This document shows positions 56,852-61,810 of a DNA stretch of 61,810 nucleotides, in pieces. The notes beneath the pieces are model-generated. The model did no database searches, was not told the origin of the DNA, and saw only the letters and a program-made list of their open reading frames with translations. Numbering within the stretch: the stretch's first letter is position 1; every line of letters begins with the position of its first letter. The position numbers were made by a program, and so were the translations under genes. This stretch comes from Plesiocystis pacifica SIR-1. GTDB lineage: Bacteria > Myxococcota_A > Polyangia > Nannocystales > Nannocystaceae. The stretch spans positions 1 through 61,810 of the forward strand of contig NZ_ABCS01000062.1 of assembly GCF_000170895.1 (NCBI RefSeq), given 5' to 3'.

Positions 56852-59440
56852 TCAGGGGCTGAGGGTGTAGCTGCTCTCCATCGCCGACTCGACCTCGGCG
56901 CGGCCAAAGGGCAGCGGCGAGTAGACGCCCTCGACCCAGTCCTCGAGGGTGTCGTCCCAGTGCGGCGTGCCGGGCAGGCCCGAGTTGCCGCGGGGGAAGT
57001 TGACCGTGGCCTGGGGCGTGCCGTCCTCGGCGAAGGTCGTGACGATGCGGAAGATCGGCCCGTCCGTGGAGTCGAAGCGCTCGACCGCGTCGCCCCCGGC
57101 GCCCGCGTAGAAGTTCGACGAAGACACGTTGAGCGTGTCCTCGCCGCCGTTGGTCGCGACCCAGCCGCCGTCGAGCTCGCCGCCGAAGGGGTTGGCGAAG
57201 TAGGTCCCGTGCATGTCGCCCCAGCTGTAGCCCGAAGGATCGATGCCGCCGAAGGTCTCGGTCAGCCACTGCGCCGTGCGCTGCAGGCCCGCGAGCGCGA
57301 CCTCGGCCTGGCTCGTCTGGATCAGGTTGTCCGTCGAGTAGCCCCCGGTCATCGCCAGGCCGGGGATCTTGAGGATGTAGGGCGGCTCCTCGGCGAATAC
57401 CAGCGTGAACAAAAAGCCCAGGTCGTCGCCGACGGCCTCGTGGGACATGAAGTGCAGCCACGCGTGCCAGATCAGCGCCGCGGACGAGTCCCGGTCCATG
57501 CGCTGGTCCCAGCCCTCGAGCTCGGCGGCGAGGGCCTGGATGTCGGCGTTGCCCTCGTACTCGGCGAGCGCAGGATCGGTGCCGACGGCTTCGGCCGCGT
57601 CGAACAGGATGGGCAAGAGCGCGTCCGAGAGCGTGCTGTGGGTGTCGAGCTGCAGCGCCTCCATGTCGGCCTGGGTGACCGCGCCGGCCGCCGTCAGCTC
57701 CTCGAAGCGATCGTCGAGCCGCTTGGCCCGCAGGCCCGAGGCGTAGAAGTAGCCGTAGTAGTAGGGGTCGTTGGTGATGTCGCCGTCGAAGGTGAAGCCG
57801 AAGGGGTCGTTGTTGGCCGTGCCCACCCACCCGCGGTCCTCGGCCCGGGTCTGCGGCATCTGGGCCTGGCTCAGGTAGCCGTCCCAGTAAGAGCCCGCGT
57901 TGTCGCCGTCGATGATCAGGTAGGGCAGGTAGCCCGCCGACAGGTCGCGCTCGGGGACCAGGATGCTGACGCGGTAGGCGATGTCGTCGGCGGTCGCGGC
58001 GATGAAGTTGAAGCCGCCGACCTCCATGATGTCGACGGCCTGCTCCCAGGTGTCGATGTCCTCGGCGATGCCCATCTCGAAGAAGCAGCGCTCCTCGGCC
58101 GTGGCCTGGAAGCCGGTCCAGTTGACCAGCAGCTGCCGACCCGGGGCCGAGACCGGCAAGGGCAGCAGGGTCTCGGGGACGATGACCCCGTAGCCGGGCA
58201 CGTCGTGGACCTCGAGCACCACCGGCTCGCCGCCCGCGACCTCGATGACCTCCTCGCGCGTGACCCACTCGACGTAGTCGTCGCCGGCCCACACGCCCTC
58301 GTCCTCGACGCGGACGTCCCACAGATCCATGACGTCGCCGAAGTTGGTCGTCGCCGTCCAGTGCAGCTTGCGGTTGTGGCCCAGCTGCACGCCGAGGGTG
58401 CCCGCGAAGGAGAAGCCGATCACGTCCTGGGTCCCGCCCTGCCCCGCGTCGGCGCTGTTGAGGTGGACGCCGAACATCAGCGAGGGGCTCTGCAGCGGCT
58501 GGTGGGGATCGCCGGCGATCATCGAGCGGCCGGTGTCGGTGTGGCGCCCGTCGATGGCCCAGTTGTTGCTGCCGAAGGGCCCGGGCGGGTCGATGTGGCC
58601 CGTGGCCTTGCGCAGCTTGGCGAAGGCCTCGGCCACGGCCTGCTCGGAGTAGGGGTCGGCCGCGCGGGCGGGGATCCGACCCAGCTGCGAGGGCAGCGAG
58701 CCCGGGGCCGAGGGCGGGGGCAGCTCGCCGGGCTTCAGGATCGGCGTGTCGAACATCGGCTTGCCGAGCTCGAAGCTCTCCCACACGTCGGGCAGGTTGG
58801 TCGACAGCACCGAGGCCAGCAGGTCGCGCTCGAGCTGGTTGGAGTTGCCGAGCATGAACAGCTTGCTGATCGCGAACTCGTCCTCGAGGCTCCAGTTCTC
58901 CGGCGTGAAGCCGGCCTCGGCGAAGCCGTAGGGCAGCGGCTGGGTCCCCGCGTTGACCTCGTCGACGTAGGCGTTGACGCCGGCCACGAAGGACACCGCG
59001 GCGTTGTAGAACGCGGGCGAGTCCTCGCGCAGGCGCTCGGCGTTGAGCGAGCCGTAGTGGCGCAGGTTGAAGGTCCGCGAGGTCACGTCCTGGTCGACGA
59101 AGTCCTCGCCGAGCACCTCGGCCTGACGCCCGAGGGCCCGCCGACGCAGCAGCGCCATCTGGAACAGGCGCTCGCTGGCCATGTGGTAGCCTTGGGCGTA
59201 GAGCACGTCGTTGTCGGTCTGGCCGTAGATGTGGGGGATGCCGCGGTCGTCGACGAGGATCTCGACCTCGGCCGTGAGCCCCGGGAAGCTCTCGAAGGGC
59301 TCGATCGGCTCCTCCTCGCCCGTCGTGTCCGAGCCGTTCTCATCGTCGGCGCCGAGCTCCTCGCCGTCGTCTGTACAGCCCGCGAGCAGGGCCAGGCTCA
59401 AGAGAGGAAGGACGAGACCGCGGGAAGCAAAACGAAGCAC
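56852..59440 (-). CDS. Penicillin-acylase-family lipoprotein
   Basis: 862 aa, GTG start at 59440 chosen because a lipoprotein signal follows (ALLAGC, about C22). The Ntn-hydrolase is processed at GSNNWAIDG, S291 becoming the N-terminal nucleophile of the beta chain. The alpha-chain region contains VEILVDDRGIPHIYGQTDND, and the beta chain AGDPHQPLQSPSLMFGVHLN and NFGDVMDLWDVRVED. Members hydrolyse amides such as penicillins or acyl-homoserine lactones. Envelope anchoring would allow action on extracellular substrates. Linker and substrate specificity cannot be read. Confidence 0.92.
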   Translation of the reverse strand: MLRFASRGLVLPLLSLALLAGCTDDGEELGADDENGSDTTGEEEPIEPFESFPGLTAEVEILVDDRGIPHIYGQTDNDVLYAQGYHMASERLFQMALLRRRALGRQAEVLGEDFVDQDVTSRTFNLRHYGSLNAERLREDSPAFYNAAVSFVAGVNAYVDEVNAGTQPLPYGFAEAGFTPENWSLEDEFAISKLFMLGNSNQLERDLLASVLSTNLPDVWESFELGKPMFDTPILKPGELPPPSAPGSLPSQLGRIPARAADPYSEQAVAEAFAKLRKATGHIDPPGPFGSNNWAIDGRHTDTGRSMIAGDPHQPLQSPSLMFGVHLNSADAGQGGTQDVIGFSFAGTLGVQLGHNRKLHWTATTNFGDVMDLWDVRVEDEGVWAGDDYVEWVTREEVIEVAGGEPVVLEVHDVPGYGVIVPETLLPLPVSAPGRQLLVNWTGFQATAEERCFFEMGIAEDIDTWEQAVDIMEVGGFNFIAATADDIAYRVSILVPERDLSAGYLPYLIIDGDNAGSYWDGYLSQAQMPQTRAEDRGWVGTANNDPFGFTFDGDITNDPYYYGYFYASGLRAKRLDDRFEELTAAGAVTQADMEALQLDTHSTLSDALLPILFDAAEAVGTDPALAEYEGNADIQALAAELEGWDQRMDRDSSAALIWHAWLHFMSHEAVGDDLGFLFTLVFAEEPPYILKIPGLAMTGGYSTDNLIQTSQAEVALAGLQRTAQWLTETFGGIDPSGYSWGDMHGTYFANPFGGELDGGWVATNGGEDTLNVSSSNFYAGAGGDAVERFDSTDGPIFRIVTTFAEDGTPQATVNFPRGNSGLPGTPHWDDTLEDWVEGVYSPLPFGRAEVESAMESSYTLSP

Positions 59441-59611
59441 GGCTCCGTCTAGCAAGGCCCTCGCGCGAGGGTCAACGAAAACAGCGTGCAAACACGGGTT
59501 TAGCGGCCTTTCCGGGGCCGGCGCCGCGTCCATGCTCGACCACTCGAGCAACCGTTCACGCGGTTTCAGAGGGTCGGCCAAAACGAGTTTGGCCGCCCCT
59601 CTGTCTATTTT

Positions 59612-59816
59612 GCCGTCGTGGACGACGCCACGCCCTCCCTGCCCCACGTCCACGACTCACAGGGCCGTCGTGGACGACGCCACGCCCTCCCTGCCCCACG
59701 TCCACGACTCAGAGGGCCGTCGTGGACGACGCCACGCCCTCCCTGCCCCACGTCCACGACTCAGAGGGCCGTCGTGGACGACGCCACGCCCTCCCTGCCC
59801 CACGTCCACGACTCAC
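59612..59816 (-). repeat. Four tandem 52-bp hairpin repeats at a gene 3' end
   Basis: Units start at 59612, 59664, 59716 and 59768 with nearly identical sequence. Each unit has arms GTCGTGGAC and GTCCACGAC, 33 bp apart start to start. On the - strand each unit begins TGAGTCGTGG, and the last one supplies the TGA of the gene at 59813. Solo relatives are at 51870-51917 and 50041-50085, and a half copy is at 10294. Units lack unique spacers, so this is not CRISPR. Confidence 0.9.
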
Positions 59817-60205
59817 ATCAACTCAAAGTCGCTGCTCTCTTCGGCGCGGCTGCTCGCCGCCCGCTGCGGCTGGCTGCGCGGCTGCTCGCCGCCCCGGGCC
59901 ACGTCGAAGCCCTGCGCGTCGAACTCGAGGGCGCGCATGGTCGTGCGTCGGCGCGAGGCCCTCAGCCCCTCGATGCGGGCGATGTTCGTCACCCAGCGAC
60001 CGAAGGCGGCGTCGTCTTCGGGCTGGAACTCGGGCAGCCGGCGCCAGATCGACGCGTTGGTGTGGCGCGCCAGCTCCTGGGCCCGAGCCAGCTCGTGACG
60101 AGCCGCGAAGTAGCGCACCAGCCACAGCTCCAGGTTGAGCGCGAGCTGCTCGCCGCCCCCCGAAGGGTCCTCCATGTAGTCGCGGTAAAGCGCGTCTAGC
60201 TCCAC
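59813..60205 (-). CDS. Sigma-factor region-2-like protein lacking region 4
   Basis: 130 aa. Residues about 1-88 resemble ECF sigma region 2: ALYRDYMEDP, ELARAQELARHTNASIWRRL, FQPEDDAAFGRWVTNIARIE and a basic SRRR. The remaining 40 residues are low-complexity and carry no region 4 helix-turn-helix. It may act as a sigma-like or anti-sigma decoy, or be a truncated sigma gene. Its stop codon lies inside the tandem hairpin repeat, so insertion may have truncated it. Confidence 0.6.
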   Translation of the reverse strand: MELDALYRDYMEDPSGGGEQLALNLELWLVRYFAARHELARAQELARHTNASIWRRLPEFQPEDDAAFGRWVTNIARIEGLRASRRRTTMRALEFDAQGFDVARGGEQPRSQPQRAASSRAEESSDFELM

Positions 60206-60367
60206 CCCTGAAGTCTACTCGGATTCCTCGGGCCGACCCCTGGCCGGACGGACGAAGTTGGAATTTCCCTTCGCGCAATCTTTCGCGAACTGTGGCCATT
60301 CACCACAGGTGTCGTTTTCGACTGCCCGACTGGCCGACCGGGCGTCGCCGGCACCCCCCGCCCCGAG
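60206..60367. other. Intergenic region between SNF transporter and sigma-like gene
   Basis: 162 bp of non-coding sequence downstream of the transporter and upstream of the sigma-like gene. It is less GC-rich near 60260-60300 (GGAATTTCCC, TTTCGCG) and likely holds the promoter of the latter. No firm -35/-10 pair. Confidence 0.35.
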
Positions 60368-61738
60368 TCAAAACAGGCCGATGGCGTGGAGCATGACCAC
60401 GACGATGGCCGCGGGAACGACGTAGCGCAGGACCTGAAGCCACAGGACGTACAGGCCTTGGAGCTTGCCCAGGGTCGAGCCCGCCTCGAACTGCACGCGC
60501 CGCGCCTCGTCGCCGAGCTTCCAGGCCGCGAACACCGAGATGCCCAGGCCGCACAGCGGCAGCATCCAGTTGCTCGACACGTAGTCGAAGAGATCGAACC
60601 AGGACTTGCCGATGGCCGCCTCCATGCCCGAACCAAAGGTCGCGGTCGAGAAGGTCAGGGCCGAGGGCACGCCGAGCAAGGTGATCGTCAGGCCACACAC
60701 GGGGACCGCCAGGGTCCGCGACCAGCCCAGCTCGTCGACGAAGTAGGCCGAGCAGACCTCGAGCAGGGAGATGGCCGAGGTCAGCGCGGCGAACACCAGC
60801 AGCAGGAAGAAGATCAGCGCCCAGATCGTGCTCCCGGGGATCTGCGCGAAGGCCATGGGGATGTTGGTGAACACCAGGCTGGGGCCGGCCTCGGGCTCCA
60901 TGCCGTAGGTGAAGGTGATCGGGAAGAGCACCAGGCAGGCCATGATCGCGACCAGGGTGTCGATGATCGTGATCGCCACCGAGGCCCCGATGATGTCGTC
61001 GTCTTTGCGCAGGTAGGAGCCGTAGGTCAGCATCGCGCCCATGCCGACGCTGAGCGTGAAGAAGGAGTGGCCCAGGGCCTCGAGGATGCTGCCCGCGCCG
61101 AGCTTGTCGGTGTGGAAGCCGAACACGAAGTTGAAGCCCTCGCCGAAGCCCTCGAGGGTGGTCGCGTAGACCAAAAGGGCCAGGAACATCAACAGCAGCA
61201 GGGGCATGAGCACGCGCGCGGCGATCTCGACCCCCTTTTGCACGCCGCCGATGACGATGGCGACGGTCAGGGCCATGAACGCCACGTGCCACAGCGTGGC
61301 CCCGGGCCCGTCCCCGGAGACCTCGCCGAAGCGCTCCGACATCAGCGCGGGGTTGCCCGAGGACATCTCGCCCTTGGCCGCGATCACCACGTACTCGAGG
61401 GCCCAGCCCGCGACCACGGAGTAGTAGGACAGGATCACGAAGCCCGAGAGCACCCCGAGCCAGCCGACGCCCTGCCACAGCGACTTCTCCCCGTCGAGCT
61501 TGCGGAAGGCGCCCACCGGTGAACGCTGGGTCATGCGGCCGAGCATGACCTCGCCGATCATGATCGGCAGGCCGACGAGCACGATGCAGATCAGGTAGAT
61601 GATGACGAACAAGCCGCCGCCGTTTTCACCGGTGATGTAGGGGAACTTCCAGACGTTGCCCAGACCGACCGCGGAGCCCGCGGCCGCCAGGATGAAGCCG
61701 ATCTTCGAGCCCCACTCACCGCGACGTTCCTGCGCCAT
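60368..61738 (-). CDS. Sodium-dependent transporter (SNF/NSS family)
   Basis: 456 aa, about 11-12 transmembrane helices with the LeuT fold. TM1 carries the unwound motif GSAVGLGNVWKFPYITGENG that binds Na+ and substrate. FFTLSVGMGAMLTYGSYL is TM6-like, and VFAALTSAISLLEV matches TM8. Imports an amino acid or related amine with Na+. An in-frame TTG 12 codons upstream is unlikely. Stand-alone gene. Confidence 0.95.
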   Translation of the reverse strand: MAQERRGEWGSKIGFILAAAGSAVGLGNVWKFPYITGENGGGLFVIIYLICIVLVGLPIMIGEVMLGRMTQRSPVGAFRKLDGEKSLWQGVGWLGVLSGFVILSYYSVVAGWALEYVVIAAKGEMSSGNPALMSERFGEVSGDGPGATLWHVAFMALTVAIVIGGVQKGVEIAARVLMPLLLLMFLALLVYATTLEGFGEGFNFVFGFHTDKLGAGSILEALGHSFFTLSVGMGAMLTYGSYLRKDDDIIGASVAITIIDTLVAIMACLVLFPITFTYGMEPEAGPSLVFTNIPMAFAQIPGSTIWALIFFLLLVFAALTSAISLLEVCSAYFVDELGWSRTLAVPVCGLTITLLGVPSALTFSTATFGSGMEAAIGKSWFDLFDYVSSNWMLPLCGLGISVFAAWKLGDEARRVQFEAGSTLGKLQGLYVLWLQVLRYVVPAAIVVVMLHAIGLF

Positions 61739-61810
61739 GCCCCCGGTGTCGCTGGCCCGGGGGGCTCCTGTCAAGGCAGAGGCAACGAGCCCTGCCCAGA
61801 CCTAGTACCG

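Noticed and set aside
59612..59816. CRISPR array
   Set aside because: Tandem units are nearly identical over the full 52-bp period with no unique spacers and no cas genes.

Overview
The window looks like the chromosome of a high-GC myxobacterium, most likely of the Nannocystis/Plesiocystis/Enhygromyxa group. This is an inference from content: at least fourteen predicted lipoproteins whose mature N-termini carry acidic Thr/Ser/Glu/Asp/Gly-rich linkers, a TIGR02996-type protein, a Ser/Thr kinase with a Pro/Ala/Glu tail, sterol-type enzymes, and many GTG starts. No rRNA, tRNA, CRISPR array, prophage or insertion sequence was recognised.

Layout. 0.1-10 kb: ftsZ with a His-rich linker, a divergent alpha-oxoamine synthase/GNAT fusion, the overlapping xseA-aroE pair, and a TIGR02996-type gene followed by a large 2OG-Fe(II) oxygenase. 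10-20 kb: a dispersed repeat cluster, small hypotheticals, slyX, a frameshifted EEP-family nuclease, a class II cholesterol oxidase, an esterase lipoprotein and a universal stress protein. 18.5-20.1 kb: two tandem paralogous lipoproteins, each with an in-frame TGA inside a W-U-P-x-C motif. I read these as selenocysteine-containing thioredoxin-like proteins. 20-30 kb: a UDG-like / AhpD-like / secreted truncated-haemoglobin cluster, more lipoproteins, AraC and LysR regulators, a sterol desaturase-like enzyme, and a sedolisin with altered acidic residues. 30.8-34.7 kb: aroC, a PH-domain membrane protein, a small ORF with three W-x-x-W repeats and, 7 bp downstream, a ComQ-like polyprenyl synthetase. 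This pair resembles a prenylated-peptide (ComX/ComQ-like) system. 37-48 kb: DUF58, transglutaminase, MoxR and TPR genes. 48-52 kb: AraC/SDR and TetR/oxidoreductase pairs, the latter with three phased operators. 52-61.8 kb: a kinase/lipoprotein pair, a PEGA-like protein, cytidine deaminase, a penicillin-acylase lipoprotein, a tandem hairpin repeat, a sigma-region-2-only protein and an SNF transporter.

Two candidates stand out as undescribed systems: (i) the tandem Sec lipoproteins with SECIS-like hairpins, and (ii) the Trp-repeat peptide with its ComQ-like enzyme. A third is a family of 3'-end hairpin repeats that overlap or abut stop codons and show compensatory base changes. Two single-base frameshifts (EEP nuclease, DUF58) and one in-frame amber codon could be sequencing/assembly errors or real decay.
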